Shown here: positions 1 to 8,995 of the stretch, piece by piece
Numbering within the stretch: the stretch's first letter is position 1
Layout: every line of letters begins with the position of its first letter
Assembly (NCBI GenBank): GCA_003024985.2
Contig: PXIH01S0004666.1
Source of the DNA: Euperipatoides rowelli
Taxonomy: Eukaryota; Onychophora; Udeonychophora; Euonychophora; Peripatopsidae
DNA: 12,107 bases
Direction: 5' to 3' (one strand)
Made by a program: the position numbers and the translations under genes
The notes under the pieces: generated by a model
Databases searched by the model: none
What the model saw: only the letters and a program-made list of their open reading frames with translations
What the model was told of the DNA's origin: nothing

Positions 1-53
1 TAAATTACAGCTAAAAATGAATATTTACAAACTTATAAAAAAAAAAAGCTTCT

Positions 54-78
54 GGTGCAACAAAAGACTTGTTGCACC
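54..78. repeat. Perfect short hairpin, 10-bp arms
   Basis: GGTGCAACAA (54-63) and TTGTTGCACC (69-78) are perfect reverse complements around a 5-base loop. The arms are more GC-rich than their surroundings, so a chance match is less likely than for A/T-only arms. No gene is visible beside it. It could be the core of a decayed foldback element. No function can be assigned. Confidence 0.7.
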
Positions 79-680
79 TCCGCCATTTTGATGACATAAT
101 ATAGGCTACTAAGATCCATTTATTCCAAAGCAAAGATGACATACAAGAGAAATTTGAAGAATATATACCGTATAACCTCGCAACCCTTTTAAATGTCATC
201 TATGCATATACTATATGCACTAATTTTCCCTGTGGAAAATTGCCAAACAAAAGGATTAATAAGTAATAAGTTTGGCAGAATATCAAAAGCCTTAGATACA
301 GATAATAATAAAGAATATTTGAGTGTAAAGACTCTAGCTATTCTAAAGAAACACACAATATTTCAGCAACTATACCATACAATCCAGAGCAGAACAAAAA
401 AGTAGAGAGAAAGAACCATACTCTATTGTAGGAAAGCTATTAAACAGTTTAGAAGACCATAAAGAAAACTCCAAAATGAGCTATTAAAGTGAACTGCTTC
501 ACTACAAAGAAAGAATGAAAACGGGTACAAATAAATTTAAGTCAAACTGTTTATTGTATTGGAACAAGATAAAAATAAATACAGCAACAGTAACTCGCTG
601 TGGAAAAAAATAAGAAATAAAAAGCCCCAGACTGCCAAAAGCTGTATATAATGTATACTAGCGAGGTAGGTACAACTCCT
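79..680. other. AT-rich non-coding stretch, nothing recognised
   Basis: This stretch has no splice-bounded exon, RNA gene or repeat that I can support. Open frames of 60-100 codons occur on both strands, for example minus 537-848 and plus 193-405. Their translations are low-order, rich in F/L/S/K/N, and match no family I know. Confidence 0.5.
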
Positions 681-702
681 TGGATTGACATGTGTCAATC
701 CA
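681..702. repeat. Near-perfect 22-bp palindrome
   Basis: TGGATTGACA (681-690) and TGTCAATCCA (693-702) are perfect reverse complements separated by two bases. It lies about 145 bp before the first long foldback and may belong to the same inverted-repeat-rich block. A dyad of this form could bind a dimeric protein, but nothing in the sequence shows that it does. Confidence 0.65.
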
Positions 703-846
703 GCTACAGAAATAAACAAATAAAATGATAACTTGCTGGAATGGCTACTATCACTCCAACGAGTAAGACAATAAAGGCATACGTGTAACATTCTTAAGAA
801 ACACTGCACTTGCATGCAAAATAAACAACATAATACATTAATTAGC

Positions 847-1014
847 ATTAATTCACATGTGTAAAGGGAATAATTATTTTATGCACTGTTTACACTCTCA
901 TAATTAATGAGATCATGCAAACATGGCATTTGCTATTAAAAATAGAAAGGCCATGTTACGAGAGTAAACAATCATAAACAAAAATCAGCTGTTCCTTTAC
1001 ACACACAAATTAAT
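847..1014. repeat. Long imperfect foldback (palindromic MITE-like)
   Basis: The left arm runs from ATTAATTCAC (847) to ACATGGC (921-927). The right arm runs from GCCATGT (950-956) to CAAATTAAT (1006-1014). Paired landmarks in order are ATTAATT with AATTAAT, GTGTAAAGG with CCTTTACAC, TGTTTAC with GTAAACA, CTCTCAT with ACGAGAG, and ACATGGC with GCCATGT. The left arm carries an extra segment of about 17 bases near 901-920, which would form a bulge. The loop is 928-949. It has no coding capacity. A non-autonomous foldback transposon, or an inverted duplication at a break, would explain it. Confidence 0.75.
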
Positions 1015-1071
1015 ATAACATAAATAAAATAATAAATTTAAAGTGCATTATCAATACTATTTTAAACTTTG

Positions 1072-1371
1072 TCAATTTAGTTTTATTTTGCCCAAAAAAT
1101 CTATGTTTAATTCATCAAATTTTCTTATTTCATTTAAAAAGATGTTAAAATCTAAGTTTTAACAATGTTAGAAAGAAACGAACATGTCACCTATTATATC
1201 ATCTTAAATAGAAATCAAAGCAAACATCAGCTGTTTGCATTAATTACTGTTTAAGATGATGTAATAGATGGCATGTTCATTTTTCTCAAAGATTAAAACA
1301 AAGATTTTAATACCTTTTTAAATGAAATAAAAAAAAAATTGATGAATTACAGTAAACAAAATAAAAAGTTG
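1072..1371. repeat. Long foldback element, about 100-bp arms with inner palindrome
   Basis: The core arms are 1109-1209 and 1250-1348. Paired landmarks are AATTCATCAA with TTGATGAATT, TATTTCATTTAAAAAG with CTTTTTAAATGAAATA, TTAAAATCT with AGATTTTAA, GAACATG with CATGTTC, and CATCTTAAA with TTTAAGATG. Agreement in the core is roughly four-fifths by eye. It weakens further out, though TTTTATTTTG (1081-1090) still pairs with CAAAATAAAA (1357-1366). The loop contains its own dyad, GCAAACA (1220-1226) with TGTTTGC (1232-1238), so the whole unit can fold as one hairpin of about 300 nt. It has no coding capacity. It looks like a palindromic MITE. If transcribed it would be a long double-stranded RNA. 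Confidence 0.85.
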
Positions 1372-1633
1372 AAAATAGCCTTAAGCATTCGTAATAGAAC
1401 ATTGGACTATAAAAATACAGATCTATAGCAAATCGGGAACTTTAAAAGTAAAGAGATGTACTAAATGGGATGCTCATGCAGTATAAGAAGTATTAGTTTG
1501 ATACAGTGAAATCCAAAATACAAAGAAACAATCAGCCATTCAATGAGGCTATGGAAACAAGCCCAAAATTAGTGGCCATGCAAGACTAAGCCAAGTCAAA
1601 AGTAGGAAGAAAAGGAGCAAGTTAATACTGGAA

Positions 1634-1833
1634 GTCATAACAAATTATGACAAGATAGAAGTACCAATTCTATCTCTATTCAGAATATCACTAGACAGCA
1701 ATAAAGATATTCTAGCTAAGTGATGTTACACTTAGCTCAGACTGCATCAAAAACTGGTTTTGATTTTTGAACCATTTTGTAAGTATTATTTTTATTTATT
1801 TTTACAACAAAAATGTTAATTTCTTGATGCAGT
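1634..1833. repeat. Run of five consecutive inverted repeats
   Basis: Five perfect inverted repeats follow one another with almost no gap. They are GTCATAA/TTATGAC (1634-1640, 1645-1651), AGATAGAA/TTCTATCT (1653-1660, 1668-1675), AGAATATC/GATATTCT (1682-1689, 1706-1713), AGCTAAGTG/CACTTAGCT (1714-1722, 1729-1737) and ACTGCATCAA/TTGATGCAGT (1741-1750, 1824-1833). The fifth has a 73-base loop with further partial pairing. One 7-8 bp repeat would be expected by chance in AT-rich DNA. The back-to-back series is the unusual part. It has no coding content. Confidence 0.6.
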
Positions 1834-1854
1834 TTAACGAATTGATAAGAATTT

Positions 1855-1913
1855 CTGTATGAATATTCCCATAGAATCTAAGTAGGGTGGTGTTCTTTTG
1901 GGATTGCTTACAG
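1855..1913. repeat. Imperfect inverted repeat
   Basis: CTGTATGAATATTCCC (1855-1870) pairs imperfectly with GGGATTGCTTACAG (1900-1913). It follows directly on the hairpin run at 1634-1833 and may continue it. Mismatches and a length difference between the arms make this weaker than its neighbours. Confidence 0.4.
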
Positions 1914-2112
1914 AATGGAATCTGGTAAAAGAAAGATTGTATAAAAGTTTATATAGAAATTTAAATAAAGGAGGAAGAAATTCAGCCAACAAGCAAATGA
2001 TCTAAGGTTTTTTTTAAAAAAATGTATGACGAGAGATATGCTAAACAAATGATTATTATTTTATAAGATAAGAACAAAGAAAATTAAAAATATAGGAACA
2101 AGCAGTTGTGGG

Positions 2113-2152
2113 AAGCTTATGGATTAGAAATTAGCAACAATCCAACAAGCTT
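2113..2152. repeat. Two-step inverted repeat
   Basis: AAGCTT (2113-2118) followed by GGATT (2121-2125) is mirrored by AATCC (2139-2143) followed by AAGCTT (2147-2152). The stem has a small internal loop of 2-3 bases and a 13-base terminal loop. No function can be inferred. Confidence 0.5.
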
Positions 2153-3217
2153 GCATTAGTGTTCAGCCATTCTTTTTTGGAATTTAGGTATGTGACTTCT
2201 AAGGTTTTTGAGAAGCACAGGGTGCATTTTTGAAGATATTTTGGAAAAAGTAGTTTTTTATTGTAGGAAAAGGGAAAAGCAAAAAAAAAAATTGGGGGGG
2301 GGGGGTGGAGTGAAAAGGACTAATAGATTTGGGGCCTAATATTATAGTTTGTATATATATTATACTGTATAACACAGGTTCACTAGACCTACAGCTTTTT
2401 TTTTTATAGAAAGGTGCTTGCTATAATAATTTTTTTTAATAAGTTTTTATTTGCATTAGCGGCTGGTTTAGTGTAAATATATTTCAGAGATGATTTGTTC
2501 AAATAATTTAAATTCAAAATATTTATCTTCTATTTAATTATTGTGTTGAAATTCAATGCTCCTAGCCGTGAACTTTTAGAAGGTTAATGTAAATTTAAAT
2601 CTAGGAAATTGTTATTTCAGTTAAGAGGTTTAAGTACAGCTGCCACAAGGTGCTGCAATATTCGCCAGGATTTTTTTCTGGATAAAGAAGTAGATAACAA
2701 TCATTGGCTATATTTAGGGAGTTACAGACAGTACCTTTATCATTTTGCAATTTATTTTAACAAAAAGATTTTAAATGTTTTATAAGAAATTATGCTCGAT
2801 GTTTATTAATTTTAGTTTAAGCTATATCCATTAAATTAAATTTCCATTTTTTATAAAGTCTGATTTTTGTGAGATCCATTTTTCCTAGCCTTACCATTTG
2901 TGGCTTTTTCTTAGGATGACTTTTAAAGCAAAAAAAAAATTAATCAGTTATTTCCCACTTTTCTGAATAAAGCATAAGAATAACCTATACAGTATACTGT
3001 TCATAAATCTACAAATTTATTTACAAAACAGAATTGGTAATGGGTGAGGTTGCAATTATAACTCCCCTCTGCCTAAATAAATACATTTTTAAGAAAAGCT
3101 AATTTAAAATGGAATATTTATACATTTACGCTAAAAAAATTGAAATGGAATCTTTAGGTTTCATTTAAAAAAAAAATTCATTGGTACTCATTGAATAAAG
3201 AGATTTTTTTAACAAAC
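2153..3217. other. AT-rich non-coding stretch with homopolymer tracts
   Basis: No exon or RNA gene is supported here. The stretch holds many A/T runs and, at 2294-2305, a run of 12 consecutive G bases that stands out in this composition. A 12-bp perfect palindrome, ACAGTATACTGT, lies at 2989-3000. Nothing else is recognisable. Confidence 0.5.
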
Positions 3218-3589
3218 AGATACCTAGCAATGGTAAATGAAATTATTTAAAATGAAATATAGGCTATGGTATAGATTTATAAAAACTAAAAAAATAAATT
3301 TTAGAAGATAAAAAATACATTTTAGAAAACTGTAGAATACTCTAGTACATCTCTGCATTCCAGAACTTCATTTTATGTATGCATGCACGTCACTGGAGTT
3401 AAGACACCTTTTTTAAACTTACACACTCACCACTTTTGGTGAGATTTTTTTTAAACATAGCCTAAGTTATTACAAATTTCTAGAATGCTTTAGAGGATTT
3501 CATTCAGACAGTTCCCAGGTTACTAAAAAGATTTAAAATTTGATAATTTGTCAGAGCAAGGAAAATATTTTAAGAATGGCTAGGTATCT
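3218..3589. repeat. Decayed foldback with 11-bp perfect ends
   Basis: AGATACCTAGC (3218-3228) and GCTAGGTATCT (3579-3589) are perfect reverse complements and define an outer pair 372 bp across. Inside, pairing is patchy but in register: an ACTGT segment and a GCATTC-AGAA segment near 3330-3365 have counterparts near 3485-3515. A short hairpin sits near the centre at 3426-3443. There is no coding content. It fits an old palindromic mobile element, although the interior match is weak enough that a chance pair of ends is not excluded. Confidence 0.45.
3426..3443. repeat. Perfect hairpin, 7-bp arms and 4-base loop
   Basis: CTCACCA (3426-3432) and TGGTGAG (3437-3443) flank the loop CTTT. The stem is GC-richer than its surroundings and is followed on the plus strand by a T run, which superficially resembles a bacterial terminator. 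In this eukaryotic context it is better read as the apex of the 3218-3589 foldback. Confidence 0.6.
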
Positions 3590-3955
3590 ATTATTTAGGT
3601 CTAAATTACATGAAATCAGCTGCAACATTTTTAATAAATGACCCTCCCCTTAAAAAAAAACTTTTTTTTTTTTTACAATATTTGAAAAATGGAACTATCA
3701 AATTTTAATCATTACACTACTTAACTATGGTAATGTTAAATTAAAAACATTATTCTATAAACAATGTATAAAAGTATTAAAATAAATAGCATGCACAGGC
3801 AAATGAACTTGCAACCCATGAAATTAAACTTTTTTTATTCTATATTTAACAAATTAGTAAGAAAATGTTAGTAGTTAATTGCCAGTTAATTTTAAACTAA
3901 TTACATGCAATAAAGTGATGCAGATTTTTTTTTTTTTTTTTATAAAATCCCTTAC

Positions 3956-4117
3956 CAATTACAAAGACAAATGCGAAAAGGGGAGCTGCAATTAATTGGT
4001 CCAGAATAATCTTCTTTACCACTATTTTTCCAGACCGTTCCGGTAGATACCGGTCCAAAATCCCATACCATACATGATTACACGGCCCAAGTACTAGACC
4101 TAGNGAAGTCATCCGAC
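3956..4117 (-). CDS. Mpv17/PMP22-family exon, copy B (internal exon)
   Basis: This internal exon encodes part of a small multi-spanning membrane protein of the Mpv17/PMP22 family. Members sit in the mitochondrial inner membrane or the peroxisomal membrane and are thought to act as channels or in organelle DNA maintenance. Seen directly: the acceptor TTCCTTGTTTTAG ends at 4118, the donor GTAAG starts at 3955, and the 162-nt exon is phase 1 at both ends. The 53 whole codons read RMTSLGLVLGP, then HVWY, LDRYLP, KIVVKKIILDQLI and AAPLFAFVFVI. The GP..H.WY..LD+..P and KK...DQ signatures identify the family. The segment covers the second membrane helix region, the loop after it and the start of the next helix. 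The ambiguous base at 4104 is the third position of a TCN codon, so that residue is Ser whatever the base. An open frame running upstream of the acceptor is intronic. The exact subfamily (MPV17, MPV17L2, PXMP2) cannot be settled from one exon. Confidence 0.85.
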
Positions 4118-4755
4118 CTAAAACAAGGAACTGAGTGACAGTCACATATTTAGGCATAAACCAAAAGATATTCCAACATTGCTTTAGTAAAATCCTTTAG
4201 TACGAAGTAAGGGAGGAAAAGTAAAATAAAATACTGTACTAATAAGCATAAGCAGTAAGAAAGTAAGGTGTAATTTCATGGGCTGGCAAGATTATTTATT
4301 TAAGAATCATTATTGTCCATCTTTTCGGCAATTGCTTTAGGACATTGGCACATTCCAATTTCTGTAAACCAGTATTGCATATTGACAAAATTATTCAAGG
4401 CTGATTAGGATATAGCTGATGACAATTATGATTTTTATTAACAGATGACAATAATATAATAAGGCTAGGACTGTAAAAGTATATAATTATTCATCTTCCA
4501 GGCTAATACCTCTTTCATATAAATTAAATCAAAACCTTTTTTTTTTTTCTATTACCATAGTGCCAAGTAAAAAGATGATTCAAACCAATTTCTTAACAAA
4601 AAAATGTCAAAGAGAAACTATTACATAGTCAGTTGGCTTAGTAATTATACTTAAATGGTAAATTTCTATAAATTTTAAAATGAGATTGTACATTATATAT
4701 GAAATAAAATTAGCAGTAATGTTTCATGAGTTATTGAAAAAAAAAAAGATGTATG

Positions 4756-5202
4756 CAGGGCCGGATTTAGACTTGGTGAGGCTCTGGCCACAAGTTTGGA
4801 GGCCCCTTGGAAAAATTTTGATAAGCATTTTTTTTTTTTGGTTGACTGGACGGTTGTCGACTTTGTCTGGTTTGATCAGCTTTTTTTTTTTTAATTGACT
4901 GGATGTTTTGTCGACTGTCTTGTTTGAAAAGCTTTTTTTTTTGGTTGAATGGACGTTTTGTCGACTTTGTCTGGTTTGATAAGCTTTTTTTTTTTTTGCT
5001 TATTTACTCGATCTTGTAACCCCAGAAAAAATTTTTTTTTAATAAAAATGAACTTACCGTAATTGAAAGAAAAATTAAATTAATAGAGTAATATTATAAT
5101 ATATATACCGGTACTTTCCATCTCATTATTCTGTGGTTCTTAGTCTAAAAAAATTATTGAGGGGTCATCGATGTCATCCTGTAGTTATGGAACCCTGCCC
5201 TG
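4756..5202. mobile_element. Probable degenerate short DNA transposon (hAT-like ends)
   Basis: CAGGGCCGGATTTA begins at 4756. CAGGG starts are typical of hAT-superfamily terminal repeats. At 5191-5202 AACCCTGCCCTG matches the reverse complement of the first 12 bases at 10 of 12 positions, giving a candidate element of 447 bp with no transposase frame. GC-rich blocks with GAGGC, GGCC and GGCCCC at 4778-4806 differ from the surrounding composition. Against the call, the 8 bases flanking each end (GATGTATG and AATCAATT) do not match, so no target-site duplication survives. The right end may therefore be misplaced. Confidence 0.4.
4820..5000. repeat. Tandem repeat, 52-54 bp period, three copies plus part of a fourth
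   Basis: Units begin at about 4820, 4874, 4926 and 4978. Each has a GATAAGC-like start, a run of 9-13 T, GGTTGACTGGACG or a close variant, TTTTGTCGACT (containing the palindrome GTCGAC), and TTGTCTGGTTTGA. The fourth copy stops after its T run. Copies differ by point changes and T-run length. The array lies inside the transposon-like piece, as internal minisatellites often do. The 72-codon open frame over it is low-complexity and not a gene. Confidence 0.85.
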
Positions 5203-5374
5203 AATCAATTTTATCTAATAACTCATATGTAAGAAGTGAGTCAGTTCATATAGTTTTGCACATAAAGTAAAATTCCCTACATTTTTTTATTTTAAATCTT
5301 GAAATCATCGCATTTAACCCTACAGTCATTGCAGTATTTGTGAAATACATAATTAATATCCAAAAAATAATTTC

Positions 5375-5393
5375 TAGCTAATGCGCTTAGCTA
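5375..5393. repeat. Perfect hairpin, 7-bp arms
   Basis: TAGCTAA (5375-5381) and TTAGCTA (5387-5393) flank the GC-rich loop TGCGC. It is isolated within the spacer and has no visible partner gene. Confidence 0.5.
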
Positions 5394-5696
5394 TAATATT
5401 ATACAGCCTTTTATGTGCCTAAATTAATGAGTTTTTTCATCTGTCAATTAGCCGGTGTTGTGATGGCAAGGCATATGTTGATTTCCTTTGATTTTATCTT
5501 TCAGATAAACTGCAACGACTCACGTAAGTATTTCGTTCAGGTAGCTGTAATTCAAATATTATAAAACATTTATGAATGAACTTAAACATTTTTTAAATAA
5601 GAATTTAATGCCGATTTCAAAAATCAAAACCAGAAAATTCTAGCTCTAACGACAGAGAAGCGACATTTGAAAAAGTAAGAAGAACTGGCTTTTTAC

Positions 5697-5716
5697 TTTT
5701 TTTTTTTTTTTTTTTT
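5697..5716. repeat. Uninterrupted T tract, 20 bases
   Basis: This is the longest homopolymer run in the window, and likely to vary in length. A 17-base T tract at 3925-3941 is similar. On the minus strand that one is an A tract starting about 14 nt past the splice donor of copy B. Confidence 0.9.
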
Positions 5717-6184
5717 GCGACTTTTAGAAATAAATTCATAAAAAAATATCTCTTTGTTGGATTTTTTATATGATAAAATTTCTGAAAAAAATTGAACAAA
5801 AAATGCTATTTAAGTTTTTTTCTAGCTGAAAATCAATAATAAAAATAAATTTAAAAAAAATCCGTTACATTTGACCTTTAAAAAATATTAAAACGTCAAG
5901 TTTTACAAAATAAAAATATTTAAAATTATTAAGTTATCAAAAACAATATCACCATTATGAAGAAATACTGTATGCAATATTTCACTAAGTTAGCATACTA
6001 CATAAGCAAACATCGGTATAAATGAACTATTGTAAATCAAAGTTCTGTAAGGCATATTATGCCATTTTATTTTAGTCCTTCGGCATTCAAACAATAAGGG
6101 TGATATCTGCTAATTGACTTTGAAGTTTAAAGAAACAGTCATCCAATAATAGTCTTATCTATAAATATAATAGTCTAAGTATAG

Positions 6185-6238
6185 GAAGCCACCTTTACTT
6201 ATAAGTTAGTTGTGTGAACCAACCTAACTTAAGGCTTC
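6185..6238. repeat. Imperfect inverted repeat
   Basis: GAAGCC (6185-6190) pairs with GGCTTC (6233-6238), and TAAGTTAG (6202-6209) pairs with CTAACTTA (6224-6231). The left arm is about 10 bases longer between the two blocks. TTG and CAA extend the inner stem with one bulge. It lies between the two Mpv17-family exons. Confidence 0.5.
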
Positions 6239-7069
6239 ACCTTATTTACTATGTCTGGACAGGATCTTCTTTTTTTGTTTAAGAACATTTCCTTTCCAAA
6301 ATTCACAGATAATGCTCCCTCAGGCTATTACAAAAACTTTGTCCAAATTATTTTGCAACGTGCACTTTCGTTACCCTCATAAAATTAGGGGAATGCCAAC
6401 AAGTTATATTGTGGGTCATATTATTCTCAATTTATAATTTAAATCTTATCTGTGCTTATTTCTTTGTAAAGCAAAGCATAGGATTTAATGACTACATGGG
6501 CCAGCAGCCATTAATCAAATTATAAATTTTGAAGTTATAAAATGTTGATATTGTAAATATAATTTATCTGACAACATATTACCTTGAGTAATATTAATAA
6601 AGGCTGTTTGAATTATTTTTTTTCCTAAGCTGTTCATTTTTATTCATTTGTTACCTCTTAGTTTTTATCTTTTCACAATTATAAAATTGGACACCACACG
6701 GAGGTCCAAATTAGATACTGTAAATAATCTTAAGGATTCACTCAAAGTAAAATAAGAATCTTGGGATTTTTATAACCTACCAGATAAAAAGTTCAGGAAT
6801 ATAAAAAAAATATGACCTGTTATTTTTAGGATCTGAAAATAAGGATTCAATTAGTAACAAAATTATATTAATTTGTCCTAAGTCCTGGTGAAGTTGTTAC
6901 ACAATCAGAGCTTTTGTTATGAGGAAAATAAATATAGGCCTATGCTCTTAACATTGCATCATAACCGCAAATGAATAATTATGCTGATTTGTTTTTGAAG
7001 GTCATTTTCATTGACCATTTTTAAACCAAGCAAAAGGAAGGGGGAGTGGGAAGATGGATGTAGGACTAT

Positions 7070-7094
7070 TGATGGGAGGGGAACATTCCCATCA
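7070..7094. repeat. Perfect hairpin, 8-bp arms
   Basis: TGATGGGA (7070-7077) and TCCCATCA (7087-7094) are perfect reverse complements around nine bases. It lies just after a purine-rich stretch (7031-7060) and 23 bp before the next inverted repeat. Confidence 0.5.
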
Positions 7095-7117
7095 TTTTTA
7101 ACAGGCTTTAGAACTAG

Positions 7118-7178
7118 TTATAATAAACCAACTATTTATTCTTCCAGCTTGATAATAGGTACACTGAGTTTATTATAA
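7118..7178. repeat. Inverted repeat, 11-bp perfect arms
   Basis: TTATAATAAAC (7118-7128) and GTTTATTATAA (7168-7178) are perfect reverse complements across a 39-base loop. The arms are nearly all A/T, so chance is a realistic explanation in this composition. Confidence 0.45.
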
Positions 7179-8971
7179 TTTATCAACTGATTGGTTACAA
7201 TTATACCAAGTCATATTAAGAAAGCCTATTCATCTTTAATTGTTTTGTTGTTTTTTTTAATATTATTTGCAATAACACAAGGTTTAATGCTTTTCTCAAC
7301 AATTATTTGACAACATGTAGCCAACATAATACTACAAATAAGTTTTTTTTTTTTTTAAATAGTGTCTATTTTGGAAATCTTTAATTTTATATTACTTGTC
7401 AAAATTGTTAGAAGAGTTTGAAAAGTTATAGCAAGAAACCACTACAGTAGGCTATGCTATTCATATGCTATAAGATCAATGAAAAATTAAAAATAGTTTA
7501 AGTTTAATCCTTTTTTTTTTCCAGTTGTTAATTTCAAAAAATGTTAAGGGACACTTTTCCAAGACTGCTATCAACTAATTTAGGCCAATTTGGCATGAAC
7601 ATTATATCTGCAGTTGAGACATAGTGGAGTCATAGACAATTCCTTTCATGTGTAGAATTTCATCCGCACCTAAGTACTGTTCTTGATACTGGCTGAGCTG
7701 CGGTTTGGCCTTATTTAGTGAGCATGCAAACACTTTCCTAGTTCATCTATGTCTGTGCAATGCTAAATTGATCTTCGTGAGATCTTTACTCATCATGAGT
7801 TACAGTAACTTTTCTGTTTAAAAATTACTAAAACAAAATGAAGTTTATGGTCTTCTTAAAGTAGCCTATAGTATATTGCAATATAAGTTTTAATCATAGC
7901 TTATTATTACATACAATGAAAGAGTACCGGTCATTTGTATTATCAAAAAACCAATGTTTTTAAATTTTTTATTAAAATGTTACACACATAAAATGGCATT
8001 AATAATATGGTACTAAAATATTTTATAGATGTTTCATTCTAGATAAAAAGAAAATAAAGAGTTCATTTATTTATTTTGTACGATTCCTTTAGTTTTCATT
8101 TTTTTTTTCAGAAGATATCAAATAGATGTCTAATCGCAATAAATGTTTGTAAATTTGTGACTTTCGCTTTGTGTGATGCCGCTAAAGATAATTAATGAGT
8201 AGGTTAGTTAAAGTTTTATGTTGGTTTTATTTATTAATTAAAAAAAAAGATGTGTATATTTTTTACAAACTATTGTATTTTTTTTTTTTAAAAAAACTAG
8301 TACCGGTATATGTAATACTAACTAAAATCTCATACTAACTATTATACAAAAGTAATTTTTATTGTAAGCCTATAACAACTATCAGCATATGAGATGGGGT
8401 TGTATTCACATGGGTTAAGATAAATTAAATTGACCGAGACAGGAATAACCTGATCATTCGAGCACAACATCTTTGCCCATGTTAAAATTAATTCAGTCAC
8501 AATTGAAATAATTGTCCAGGCAAAAGGGGCCCTATAAGATGTGGGAATAGTCCAACACATTCCTAAAATTTATTCAGAGTATGGCAATATGACCGTGGCT
8601 TTTCAAACTCATTCATATTTTTGGAAAAAACACAGTGATTTGCTCATCCTAATGCAACTAGTCTTTCCCCAATTTTTACAAAGTAAGGAAGCAAGCAAAT
8701 TACAGAGATCAGGATCAGCAATCCAATATGAATAAAAGATCTCAAAATATTAAAAATATTATGATTAATGTAGAAATGATTAGTTTTATTACACGTCAAC
8801 AAAAGGATAATGCTAAAAATAACATGCAGCTTACAAAAATTCTTAATAATGTCACTTCTATTAGTTTTTTGCTTTAAATAAATTTTGACCATGTTTTATT
8901 TTATTTATCAATAAATTAATCTTGTTCATCAAGCTTCATATAAACTTATCAATTATTCATAACTCTTGGAC

Positions 8972-8995
8972 AGCAATTATAATATTGTAATTGCT
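8972..8995. repeat. Near-perfect 24-bp palindrome
   Basis: AGCAATTA (8972-8979) and TAATTGCT (8988-8995) flank TAATATTG, which is itself nearly self-complementary. It is AT-rich and isolated. No function can be read from it. Confidence 0.5.

Noticed and set aside
365-400. Minus-strand IVWYS resembling the HVWY motif of Mpv17 exons
   Set aside because: The GP motif is absent and a stop follows two codons later. There is no LDR or KK..DQ continuation.
537-848. 103-codon minus-strand open frame rich in Leu, Phe and Cys
   Set aside because: It has no recognisable domain or splice context. Its sequence covers the 681-702 palindrome, and the composition is what AT-rich DNA gives by chance.
3426-3455. 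Hairpin followed by a T run, like an intrinsic bacterial terminator
   Set aside because: The window is eukaryotic, no gene ends there, and T runs are everywhere in it.
3897-3955. Frame continuing downstream of copy B through a poly-lysine stretch
   Set aside because: The lysines come from a 17-base T tract read on the minus strand, just after a consensus GTAAG donor. It is intron read-through.
4118-4157. Methionine and frame continuing upstream of copy B as if the exon started there
   Set aside because: A good acceptor ends at 4118, exactly where homology to copy A and the family begins. The upstream residues are open intron sequence, not family sequence.
4680-4898. 72-codon plus-strand open frame
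   Set aside because: It spans the transposon-like end and the T-rich tandem array. It is a by-product of the repeat units.
6480-6560. Minus-strand NLINGCWP resembling the family's C-terminal N..WP motif
   Set aside because: A stop codon follows one residue after WPM. There is no Q..NF..VP continuation and no splice donor to rescue it.
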